From contig NC_056037.1 in the NCBI RefSeq assembly GCF_004379255.2, forward strand, positions 496,001 to 560,000: a stretch of DNA of 64,000 nt. Reading direction: 5' to 3'. The position numbers and the translations under genes were made by a program. Source of the stretch: Salvia splendens. Its lineage: Eukaryota; Streptophyta; Magnoliopsida; Lamiales; Lamiaceae. Positions 53,692-64,000 of this stretch are shown here, one piece after another; position 1 is the first letter of the stretch; each line of letters opens with the position of its first letter. The notes below the pieces were generated by a model. That model was given only the letters and a program-made list of their open reading frames with translations. It had not been told where the DNA came from and did not search any database.

Positions 53692-53716
53692 TCTCTGTGT
53701 GTGTGTGTGTGTGTGT
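53692..53716. repeat. (TG)n microsatellite upstream of MIR394
   Basis: About 12 TG units in the presumed 5' part of the MIR394 primary transcript. Confidence 0.9.
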
Positions 53717-53776
53717 CCATGAAAGAGAGGGGGGAGGATGAGGGTTTTGTGAAGGGCAAATTCATGGAGGGCTTAT

Positions 53777-53935
53777 CAAAGTGTTTCTAACAGTGTTTAT
53801 TGGCATTCTGTCCACCTCCTCCTATCATTTTTAGAGAAAAAAAAATATTACATAATGTGAAAATTCTATTTAAAAAATTGTTAGTTAGAGGAGGTGGACA
53901 TACTGCCAACTGATCTCTGTTGGCTTCACTTTGTT
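53777..53935 (+). ncRNA. MIR394 microRNA precursor
   Basis: The 5' arm 53800-53819 is the 20-nt miR394 sequence (TTGGCATTCTGTCCACCTCC), which I recognise exactly. The 3' arm 53892-53911 pairs with it at 16 of 18 positions, with mismatches opposite miRNA bases 7 and 9, and leaves 2-nt 3' overhangs. The stem extends outward (CAAAGTG at 53778 pairs with CACTTTG near 53929; TAACAG with CTGTTG). The loop is 72 nt. miR394 targets the F-box gene LCR and sets stem-cell competence in the shoot tip. Nothing else is coded nearby, and it sits between Harbinger debris and the RopGEF gene. Confidence 0.97.
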
Positions 53936-55813
53936 AAAACTCTCATGAATAACATAATTATCCACAACTGTCTGAAAATCAAGGTATGTTTGATCTCAAA
54001 TTTTGTTATTTATTTATTTATTTATTTATTTATTGTAGTGGCCAATAACCCTATATTTATCTTTCATTTTGTTTATGACAGTGTTTCAAGAGCGCTGACT
54101 GATTCAGTTTTTGTTGAATTTGTTTAGGTTTTGATGGAATCTCTATGTGAAAATCCAATCAAACGGAGATGAATATTGATGCGTGTTATCATTCATTTAT
54201 TTCCTCTAATGGATTTTGTGTTTGTTTTCTACAAAACTGAATATTCTAAAAACATCAAGAAATATTTTTTAAAAATCAAGTACAGGAATGTAATTGCAGG
54301 AAGGTTGATGAAGATTTTGCCCTTTTCCAGAAAATAAAAGTTAACATGGAAAAAGCTTATGCAAATTACATTGAGTGGTAGGGCAAAAAGGAAGAATATA
54401 TTTTTAGTGCTTTTGGTTTTACATAGGCTCATGATTGATTTTCTGACAATTTAGATTATATAATCCTAGCATCTAATGCATTTATATTTAGGTTATTAAT
54501 CTTCTCAAATCTACATGGCTAGTTCATGATCATTTATGTGAATGCATCTTTTGGTTTAATTATGTTACTTCAGTTGATAAAAGTTTTTGAGCCTTATATT
54601 CTGAAGAAGTAATTAATGTTTTATATATCTTGTGCTTTCAGTTTACGTGTACTGGAAGTATTTTCTTGTTTAATGTAAATTTGAATATGACAAGGACAAG
54701 AAATTTTTCTTGGATTATTTTGAGTAAAAATCTGCCAGGAATGTAATTCAAAATAATTCTCAAAATTGTGTTTCATGTGAATAATTTTGTAATAATCGTA
54801 CACGAAAAAGGGAATAGATAGAGGATTAAGAAGTAGTAGTAGGAAATTGGATTTAGAAAATAAATATATCAACATTCCTAGAAAGTCTAAGAAAAGAATT
54901 TTACTCAAAATAAATAGATCACCCCCACATAATCTTTCAAAATTATTCCATTTTATTTTTCAAGCATGTTTATTTTCCCTATATGATTTGCATATAATTA
55001 TATCAGTAATGAAACTTTACCTGGTGTATATATTTAATTTTTTCCACCAATAATTTTTCAATCTCAACCCCAAGTTCAATTATTTTGTCGAGTCATCAGT
55101 GGCTGAAATCATTTTAAGTGAGTTTGGAAGAGGTAAAAAATTTCTTTACTGGTTAAATAGATTACAGAAGTAGAATCCACTCTATCAAATCATTAGGGCT
55201 TCTGTTGTTACGATTTTTTCCATAAGCACGCATGAAGCTTTTATTCGTATTTAAACCTTCCCTGTCAACTCATAATAACTCTCCCCTTAAATGTGGAGCC
55301 AAACCTGTGATTATATATACACCTACCGCTTATTAATATCGTATATATATAGATCGTTACCATTTTCAATATATATGTGCTGGTCCTACCTGCTTGTTCC
55401 CGATGGTGCACACTCTAATAATCCTACCAAATAAAACCCCCATGACTTTTGCTCATTAAATGGGTCAACAACTCACTATATAATATTCTTGCATGAAAAA
55501 CACAACACATCATCTTCTTATCAAGTAAAAACAGCTTTAAATAAACAAACATGCCAAATTCTACCGTGATGATGCGTGGAAATAGTTGTCTAATTTTTTT
55601 TATAGATACTTTAAAATTAGACTCACAAATATTTCGGTATATAAAGTCTTTGAGAAATTTATAAAATCACCATGAGTTATTGTAAGCGTTATATCAAGAA
55701 TTGCACATATACAAGAAAAACAGAAGCAACGAACATCACACGTCATGGAAAGTTATCGTAATAACTAGACTTCGATTAACCAGGCTGATCTCAAAATTAT
55801 CTATAACCGTGGA
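53936..55813. other. intergenic sequence
   Basis: AT-rich. TTTA tetranucleotide microsatellite at about 54006-54035. The right end is the 3' side of the RopGEF gene. No gene supported. Confidence 0.45.
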
Positions 55814-55863
55814 TTACAAACTATAATCATCGTCACGTCTAATCCGTTGATTCAGATTCACGA
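55814..55863 (-). repeat. duplicate of the RopGEF stop-codon region
   Basis: On the minus strand this 50-bp segment, 127 bp after the RopGEF stop, aligns with the last codons and stop of the coding sequence (both contain GATTAGAC...GAT..TATAGTTTGTAATCC). It would encode a similar IR..D.YSL end. Confidence 0.7.
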
Positions 55864-55940
55864 AATATCGAAAAAAGGAAAAAAAAAATAAGGAAGAAAT
55901 TCTAAGCACGGACGGAATACATAAAGAATTTCCGTTCGGA

Positions 55941-58192
55941 TTACAAACTATAGCCATCACTGTGTCTAATCTGTTGGCTTTGTGAACGGCGTAATCTACT
56001 GGGCCGCTGCGTTACAGGGACTGAGTAACGGAACGGAGACCCTACGAGCGATGATGATGATGAGAACGAGCTTTGATTCGAGAAGAATTTCTGGCTATAC
56101 AGATCATGATGAGCACCCACTGATCCTCTGCGGCTGAGCATGGCGTGTGACTCTGCCATGGCGCGTTGTCTGGTGGCATCGTCTACGTACAGAAGATCAT
56201 CAATCCTTGCCAACAAATTGAAGGCTATGCTCTCCAGCACCCTCGAGTAGCTTTCAAGAATTGACTGCCCAACATCCTACATCATAGCAATAATCATTAC
56301 TCGGACAAATTCAACATGTGTTTAATGCATCGGATTCATAACACGAAATCCTTACCATGTTATATTGAATCTTGTTCGTGTCGAGAGATGTCTGAGGAAG
56401 GCCGGGGAAGTGGAGCTTTAAGTTCTTGAGGAGCGTTTCAGCTCGATGAGCGAAGAGTTTGCTCTTTTCAGCATCACCTGTGGGGCCCTTCACCGTGCTT
56501 CCCCAGAATAAGCTCGTTTTCGAGTGGTTTAGCTTCTTCTTCTTCTGATATCTCAGCCTCCAGAAGTGAATGGCGGCCTCAAGCCTATTTGCTACTTCCA
56601 AAGTAGTATATTCTGATGAAAGATCGAAGTGGTCAAGAAGACGATCCGGGGAGAACTGATCTGCAGTTATGTAACGGTATAGGACATCGCCTAAACACAC
56701 CTTCTCACTCTGCCAAATAGAACAAATAGTAGATCAGTAAACAGCAACATAAGATACAACAGAGAATTCAGCAATGCCTAACTAACAAATTGAGTTTAGA
56801 TAGTAGCCGAAGAGACATAAATGAGATACCTTAGGCAAGCTGTTGAGGTAGACTTGTGGCACTTCCATATCTGAAAGAACACTGCCATTGATCGCGAGAG
56901 CAGCTTTGAATATCTGCTGCGTGCATTCCTTGCACTGCTGCAAAACCATTCTTGACTCGTCCGAAAGACCATTTGCCGGAACCTTTGGGAAAGGCAGCCA
57001 CCATTTTTCCTCGAGTGTTGTGGAAGGCCTACTTGAAGGTGGTGAACTTTGATATGGTTTGATGTGTTCAGCATCACCAACGATGATACCTCGATCAACA
57101 TAACGAAACTCAGTGTCGTGAAACCTGTCTAAAATACTGATCAACATCCCGTCTAGCTTCTTGAGCGCTGGAAGATTCAGGTACAGGTCGGATCTCTGCT
57201 GAGTCACCATGATCTCGAAGCTCCCACTACCAGGGAATTCTTGAACAGACGGAACAAGCTCAACAATGGAGTCGCTAACGCACAAAAGCCACTCCATCTC
57301 TCGCTGCCACATTGATCTCCTCTGTGGAGCCAGGGGCTCCAACTTCCAGAGCTCTCCAAATACACTAGCTGTAGATTTACAACGAACGAGTGTAAAGAGT
57401 AGAGACAACGAAACCATCTCACGAACCTTATTGTGAAATAGAGTTAGTGAAATGTACTAACCAGCAAGATTAGTTATTGCATTGGAGATTGCTAGAGCAC
57501 TGCTTACTCCCTTCCCTCCACCAGACATGTCCTCACCAAGCAACAACTTCGCAAACCGTTCCTTCATGAATTCAACCTCTGTAACCATTCAATCAGGAAA
57601 GACTTAGCTAATCCACAGATCAAATCATCATAATTTTCTATCCGAAATCAAAATCAAAACCAAATTGTTTCGCACTGCTCCTTTTCTAATTGATTCTTCC
57701 TCGAGAAGAGACAAAGATCTAGCTTCAAACATTTTGCATATCGACATTGTAAATCTAACTAAAACCTAAACAGCAAACAAGCATTTTCCTCGAAGAAGAT
57801 GATATACGAACGAATTCCACATACAATTCCAAACAAGTATGCCATTATACGTACAATCGACGATCCCATCCTTCAATTCAACAATCAAATCAGCTAAAAA
57901 CCTAAAACGAATTGGAAGCTGAAAACTCACCGGAAAGCTCAGGCGGCTCAGGCTTATCCGTATCCCGCTTCTCCGCCGCATAGACGACGTGTCTACCCCC
58001 GACAACCGGCAGCATGATCGGCGGTGGCGTCAAACACTCGGAAGCCAAATCGCGGCGGCGATCGGAAGAAAACGTGGCTGCGCTGGAAGTGGAGCTCTCC
58101 GACTCACTGACGTCGGCGTCGTCGAAACGGCGAGATTGCAGGTCCTCGAACTCTTCATCCGACTGAGAAACGACGTTATCAGTATCAGCCAT
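55941..58192 (-). CDS. RopGEF: Rho-of-plants guanine nucleotide exchange factor, 5 exons
   Basis: Activates ROP GTPases at the plasma membrane in polar growth and receptor-kinase signalling. Exons on the minus strand are 58192-57931, 57578-57462, 57368-56830, 56709-56356 and 56276-55941. All are GT-AG with consistent phases; 1,608 nt gives 535 residues. The PRONE catalytic domain spans about residues 88-440: [20 protein letters not shown], the substrate-binding [18 protein letters not shown] and [16 protein letters not shown] segment, [33 protein letters not shown] and [11 protein letters not shown]. The N-terminal 87 residues are acidic and Ser-rich, and the C-terminal tail is Ser/Arg-rich; both are regulatory in the family. 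The start is the first ATG ([10 protein letters not shown]). The subfamily number is not assigned. Confidence 0.95.
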
Positions 58193-60839
58193 TTCACAGA
58201 GCAAAATTCACCGATCTTCTTAAGCAGCAAAAGCAGTCGAAATTGGGGAAAATGTGCCCAATGCTTCAACGGCACAATTTCGACAGGAGAAAGCATAAAA
58301 AGCAAGTGCGTGTTAGTGTGTGAGAGAGAAAAGTAGTGAGCGAGAGGAAGAGGAGGAGGAGCCCCACCGTTACATGGTGGAGCTCGACTTTATACCGCCA
58401 TTGTCGTCTCTTTAATTTGTTTCTCTTTTTCTTTTTTTTCTTTTTAAGGGAATTAACTGAAATTTGTTGACTAGAAAATTATACAGTAATCACAGTTTTA
58501 GTCAAACATTCAAATGACTTTATATTTTGGGAGGAATTCCCTGTTTTGCCACATAAAATTTCTTTAAGTAAACATTACTATATCTATCCATTATCCACCA
58601 TTTTAATAATGAATAATGTGAGTTTTAATCAAAATTAATAGTTTGGGGATGAATAACATGTTCTGCCACACTAATTTTATTTTTGTAAATATTACTTTAT
58701 CTATCCACGATGAAAATTTTAATAAATAAGAATATGAGTCTTAATCATAGTTAATAGTTTTAACAATGAATAATAGTATCAATTTTAATTAAAAATAATT
58801 AAATATGAGAAAAATAGAAAGAAAATTAGTTAATATTAGTGTTAGTGAAGAAAAAGTTCGCTTCATTAAGATTTGACGAATATAATGAATTGAAAATTGG
58901 AAAACATAACTATTGATTATGGATGGACTAATAAAAACAATACAATCTTCGTCCAAAACTAATAAGGTAATATCTTTTTTCTACTTTGATCCTTCTAAAA
59001 AAAATTAATTTCTTTTCATTTTCAATGATATTGCCCTCCATTTTCATTTGTAATGATATTTATTTATATTTTCTTTTGAGAGATGTGTGGGGAGTTATAA
59101 AGTGATTGTTTAACTTAATTTACCCGTAATTTTATTAATCAGATAATGTTTCACTCCAAGAATATTATTCTAATACTCCATTTAATTTATCAACTAAAAA
59201 CCAAAGCAAAAAATTATAGATAAATTTAATATTGAATAACCAACTTTAATAAGTACTATCAACAAAAATTTAAAATTTGAACGCTCTGAAAAGCAACATT
59301 GATGTAGCACTTCAGCACTAGTGTAGATGAAATTATTGCCAACTTTAGGTGAAATTTTGATATGCAAAACCACATGTATATTCAGTCTCAGCCATTATCA
59401 AAAAGCATCTAATTTTTTCAATAATGTTCTTACACGAATTGTGTAACGGTTCATTTATTAGCTTTGGATAAATAAGATCACATAATATAGAAGAAGATAT
59501 TAATTCAAGAAAAAAGGACATTTGGTAACAACGCACATAAATATAGTTGGGCTACTAAACCTAACTAAAACATAAACATATCCTAAAATGAGAGTTTTTA
59601 CGAATCATGGGCTGATTAACTAATTTAATTGGGGGGAATTTAGTTGGGCTGACTGCGTAGGTTCTTAAAAAGAAAAAGAATAATTAATTAATCTATAAGT
59701 AATTGGTAGTATTAACAATAGGGTTCTACCAATGGCCAAGAACATTTATTGAACATTTTGAAATACTAGTATTATTTTATTCACAAACTTTGAAATACTA
59801 CTAGTATTACTATTAAATGTGGACAATTCGCTATGGATCGAATTATATTCAATCGTGTATGATTTAAGGCTTCAACTTTTGACTGATTGAGGCTTAAATT
59901 GAAATTTGCCTCATCCATTAAATCGTCCATATTCTATATCATCAAATGAATGTCACTCAATTGTCCGCATCCTTTAATTTTAACTAGAACATATCATCGA
60001 TGTGAAATTAACATCTCAACGTAAGTTCATAATATTATATACTAACTTCTAAATTTGTGTAAAAAATAATATTTCAAAAAATTACTACAGTACATGATAT
60101 TAGGCGCAATAATTATTCTTTTTTCATTTGAGGGGAGATTTTACAAATTGATCCTAATATAACGTTTATAATTAGTACTACAATGTAATGCAATTATTAA
60201 ATCATCAAATTTTGCATTGCATAGTAATCAAGTACCACTATTATATAACTTATGGGTTTGTTGAAAGTTTGTGGATTCAATCATAGAGAAGAAATTAATG
60301 TTTAAAAACTAACCCAAACAAAAAGGAAATTTCAATTACAAAAAGTATTAACTGAATGACAAAGTAATAATACTACTCTCACCTACAACGGAATTAATAT
60401 GTACTACATTATATACAGGTGCAACAAACATATACATATAGCATTTAATTTAAAATCAGAAAAGAAAAATACATTACGTCAAATAATATCAAATATTCTG
60501 TACTCAATGAATAGTGCATTATTGCATATTTAATTTGTGGAGCCATTGCCTATTGGAAGGCTGGTTTTAGTGGTACCAAGAATTTAATTTTTGAAGCCAC
60601 CATGATCACTAAGAATTTAAAGTGCCATTGAATTTCTGAATTATTATTTTATTATAACAGAGGGTTTGTTGCAAAGTAATTGAGGGCAGTTATAAAATTT
60701 AAGCACTCATCAATATTTTAGATCCAAGCATTATATTTTTGTTGATGTGCTATTTAATTGATTATAGGGTTCTATATATGTTATCAAAAATGCCTACCAA
60801 TAGAATTGAAATATTTATTGATTGATAACTATTGGCATT
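58193..60839. other. RopGEF 5' region and intergenic sequence
   Basis: The first 200 bp is the probable 5' UTR and promoter of RopGEF. The remainder is AT-rich with no supported gene. Confidence 0.45.
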
Positions 60840-61240
60840 ATTGGCTGATCAAGGCATAAACTTGGGGGCATACATGCGTACGGTGAAGCGGACTGCGGTG
60901 GAGCTGCAGCTTGATCAAGGAGCAGTTTGATCAAAGGAAAAGGGAAACAACTTGATCAAGGAGAAAGAAGAAAGCTTGATCAAGGAGAAAGGAAGATGGC
61001 CGTTTGAGGCGGTTATCAACTACGAACTGACTCAACAAGATCTTGTGAAAGATCTCATTCACCCGATCTCTAGTATAAGTAGTTTGTTTTGTTAGCTCGA
61101 AAGAGAGTGCAGTGAGTAGAAATCAATTGTAAATTTTACTACTCGATCAATAAGAGTTTTCCATTCGGTTTCTCAAAGAGTGTTCATCTTCTTCAGAACA
61201 TGCGTTCTTGCAATTTGTGCTTCGCTCATAGTTTTCAACA
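60840..61240 (-). mobile_element. possible solo LTR or LTR fragment
   Basis: Read on the minus strand it starts TGTTGAAAACTATGAGCG, as many copia LTRs do. It contains four copies of CTCCTTGATCAAG-like units and, on the plus strand, AGTATAAGTAG and AATAAG motifs. No second LTR, internal domain or target-site duplication was found, so the boundaries are uncertain. Confidence 0.3.
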
Positions 61241-61693
61241 AACATATTGAAACGGAATGATATTCACTACTCCATACATTTCGGATTTCGGACTAACTCG
61301 TCAAACCAATCAAGTTCAAAAAAAATATATGAATGTTATTACCTAATAGTAATCTTTCTCTTGATGATTTTATATTTGTGATAAATAAACGCACCCATGT
61401 GTCATTTAAACTAGAAAATAATATGCAACTCTTGGAGAATTAAGAATACACATTTTTCCTAAATGATTGTTGGTTTTTATTTTGACATAGTACAAAATTC
61501 ATAATGAGTCACTCATTTTTAGGATGTCATGTCTTGATCATATTTTCACAAGATGACATGAAATTGATAGCCAAGATAAGGCCTTTGACTATTGGTATCA
61601 AAGAGAGGCTACGTTTGGGGAAGGCCCAAGGTAGAAAGCCCTCAAAATCACGGTTTTGGTCTGATCGCGATAGCCCAGCTAGTTCACACATTA

Positions 61694-63951
61694 TTAATTC
61701 AAGAAAAAGACTTCATAAAATAGAACCAAAATTGAATGTTTACAAGATGATGGCTTGTGTTTGAAATGAAAAAGAAAAAAGTCTGAAATGAAAGTTTGGA
61801 AGCAATCCATCTTCACATCTGTGTCATCAAGTTGCAATATTTCTGCTCTGCATCCCAGGATCGAAAAAAAAAACACAGTGTAAAATGGGTGAAAAGAACT
61901 GATGTTGGGATCTGTCGAACAACTTGAAATTCGATATAATACTAAATTTTTGGAGTAGCTATTCTCTGACATTATATGTATCCAACCAAGTAAGATAGTA
62001 GAAAGAAACACTGATCTGGAGATTTAAGACAAGCGAATCCAGCTAAAATCTAAGATATAGATGATGACTACATAAAAGTGGTTTCATACTTGGGATATGT
62101 ATGTCCGAGATCTCCATGAACGAATTCCTTGATGTAAGTTCCAGCCTGGTCGAAGATAAAAGCATCAACTTATCCGAAAATTCAAGAAAAAATAAGATGC
62201 AAATTTCTACTATGATTATCACTTTAATGGGATAAGTCAATCATACATTAAGTGTAAGAGATTACTTAACCTGAGTGCACAAGTGCAAAAGGAAATATTG
62301 AGAACTACCAGCTATCTTCTCTATTTTCATCCTGAAATATGAGATAAATGTAAATAAATCTGCAAAGGAGAAGGATAGGGAAACATTTATGTAAAATATT
62401 TCTTATCAATGTATGACTTTTTCACGTTCTAGTGGACTTCGACGATGGAGGACTCTCACTGGTGTTTTCTGCACAACAAAATGGAACCGCTAACCAGCTG
62501 TTTTGCCAAAGAACAAGCTCCAGAATAAAAACAGAAAAAGACGTAGATAATAAGCAAACCAGATCCGTGTTTTTGCACAACGATGATAACTTTTGCTCAT
62601 CTTCATTTTCAAAGGGACGAGAAATCCACACTAGTGCAACATACTGTTTCTGCATATACAAATTGAAACCTTTTAGGACTACTGGTCATCGCATGTCCAG
62701 TGCCCAACTATTAAAAGCTAAAGGCATACCTGCTTTTCTGCTTCTCCTTCACGCATCAGGTCCCAACCCTGACTACCCAAAAACCTAAGATTCTTCACTT
62801 GCACCTGCACAAGCCAGTTCGTTTTCTACTTCATAATTCATTACGTGTATGATAAGCAGGAAAAACATAATCAACTTTACTAGGGCATACGAGCTTGCTT
62901 TCCAAGCTATTTATCTTCGTTTCAATCTCCTTTATCAACAGATCAGAAGGGAATTGGTGTGCATTTAGGATCTCAACCAGAAAAGGTCGCCCAGTACCCA
63001 GCATGCACACCTGCGTAGATATTTACTAAATGCATGTAAGAGAGCTACAAAAGAGAGGGGCAGATGTTCAAATAAGAACTGCCAACTATTAGTGGTGATG
63101 ATAAGATTGAGTTCTCTACATCAATGTCTTCTCTACCAGCAGCATGGAACTTGTACTTGTACCCTGAGAGATGGGGAGGATGTTGCTACCAACAATTTCC
63201 TGCAAAACAAGGAAAAACTTATGTGTCATGTTCTGGATAGTGATAGTCCAAAATAATAAACAGGAAAATTACAAATTTCAATCTTGAGGCTTCTTCACCT
63301 CAACAGATGCTTCACCCATTTTTTCATCATCTATAATCCAGCGCGACTGGCTGACATTTCTAGAGTACTGCATCAAAAAGAGTAATAGCATAATTCAGGG
63401 AATTTCGCCCAGGTTAACCCAAACTGAATTTACTTTTTAATAATAGCGAACATTATGAATAATGAATAGGTTAGAATAATGCCAAAGTGCCATCGCTGTA
63501 GATGAAACTCAAATGGCAAAAGAAAATTAACCCAAGGCTTTTAATAATCGAAAGGTTGACTGTCATCGGAGTTCAGCAGCATACATAGAGAATCAAATAT
63601 GTTTGTGATAGATATCTCCCACCAACATAGACAGAAGTCTTGTAGCATTGAAAAACCAAGGAGCAGCACCCATTTCCATTGACCTGAAAATAACAAAATC
63701 ATCATTCATAAAGCGTTGATATTTGAAATTCAGTTGGCATGGCAATAAATAAAATAGAGAACTTAAGCTCCTTGTAAAAGATAAGTTGGAAAAGAAGGAA
63801 ACAAGGAATCAGGACTCAGCGCATACCTTCTCTAGAGAGAATTTTGACAAACCAGCCTGATCATCTTTGCACCCATTTGAAGTATTGGAAGTGGGGTCAT
63901 GGCTTTCAACCTTTTGCAAGTCAGTAGAGTTCTTCAAGATATCAGTGTCAT
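61694..63951 (-). pseudogene. PUS10-like tRNA pseudouridine synthase, 3' part, decayed
   Basis: PUS10 makes pseudouridine in the tRNA T-loop. Exons on the minus strand, right to left: 63951-63827, 63683-63609, 63367-63299, 63199-63120, 63010-62891, 62804-62730, 62649-62560, 62468-62407, 62331-62271, 62145-62090, and a last one ending at 61694. Family blocks: SVYVGGRYL, YSRNVSQSRWIIDDEKMGEASVE, KFHAAGREDID, MLGTGRPFLVEI, KQYVALVWISRPFE, KTPVRVLHRRSPLERE, AGTYIKEFVHGDLGHTYP, CRAEILQLDDTDVKMDCF. Lesions: exon 63199-63120 is 80 nt between two phase-0 junctions (one base short, frame lost after ISQG); the donor after 62407 is AT instead of GT; no GT follows the exon ending at 63609; the last exon has no clear acceptor and its frame runs 34 residues past the usual end. 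Upstream exons lie beyond the window. Confidence 0.8.
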
Positions 63952-64000
63952 CTGCCAATTTAACAGGATGAACATAAATAAAGTGCAGAATCCAAGACAA

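Noticed and set aside
60740..61240. Full solo LTR bounded by TGTTGA and TCAACA
   Set aside because: The ends are complementary but the flanking 5-mers (ATTTT and AACAT) do not match, so only a possible LTR fragment is listed.
61504..61764. 86-codon plus-strand open frame
   Set aside because: No recognisable family, and it overlaps the end of the PUS10-like pseudogene on the other strand.
62407..63683. U12-type (AT-AC) introns to rescue the PUS10-like gene
   Set aside because: The bases after 62407 (ATAAGA) and after the 63683-63609 exon do not fit the U12 donor consensus ATATCC closely, and no AC acceptor fits the frame.

Overview
The window is nuclear DNA of a flowering plant, most likely a eudicot. 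The evidence is class III peroxidase, expansin, plastocyanin, RopGEF and Alba genes with GT-AG introns, two plant-specific microRNA hairpins, Tat-type Ty3/gypsy retrotransposons and PIF/Harbinger elements. An asterid (Lamiales-like) source is my guess only.

Left part (1-21 kb): a broken UPF0496 gene (1.2-1.8 kb, +), a complete four-exon class III peroxidase (2.7-4.4 kb, -), and an alpha-expansin that keeps exons 2 and 3 but has no exon 1 (6.4-7.7 kb, -). A 7.6 kb Tat-type LTR retrotransposon (7752-15317, -) stands where expansin exon 1 should be. An eight-exon Alba/RGG protein gene follows (16.6-19.3 kb, -).

Middle part (21-34 kb): a Harbinger element carrying only a broken ORF1 (21465-23536), a syringolide-induced-14-1-1-like gene (24.4-25.1 kb, +), a plastocyanin gene (27.9-28.4 kb, -), a four-exon DNL zinc-finger gene (30.1-31.6 kb, -) and a MIR170/171 hairpin (33.05-33.13 kb, +).

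Right part (34-64 kb): a full-length, TSD-flanked Tat retrotransposon of 11.5 kb (34080-45550, -). It carries two extra genes on its antisense strand, one with two introns, and a 527-bp duplication in one LTR. Next come a tRNA-Thr pseudogene, three Harbinger relics in a row (47.3-52.1 kb), a MIR394 hairpin (53.8-53.9 kb, +), a five-exon RopGEF gene (55.9-58.2 kb, -) and the decayed 3' half of a PUS10-like gene that runs off the right edge.

The host genes look like independent housekeeping or developmental loci rather than a pathway. Their order (UPF0496, expansin, Alba, syringolide-like, plastocyanin, MIR394, pseudouridine synthase) matches, from memory, a segment of Arabidopsis chromosome 1. 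The most unusual features are the conserved UAG-CAA-UCA readthrough junction in both retrotransposons, the spliced antisense gene module in only one of them, and the rearranged expansin/retrotransposon junction.
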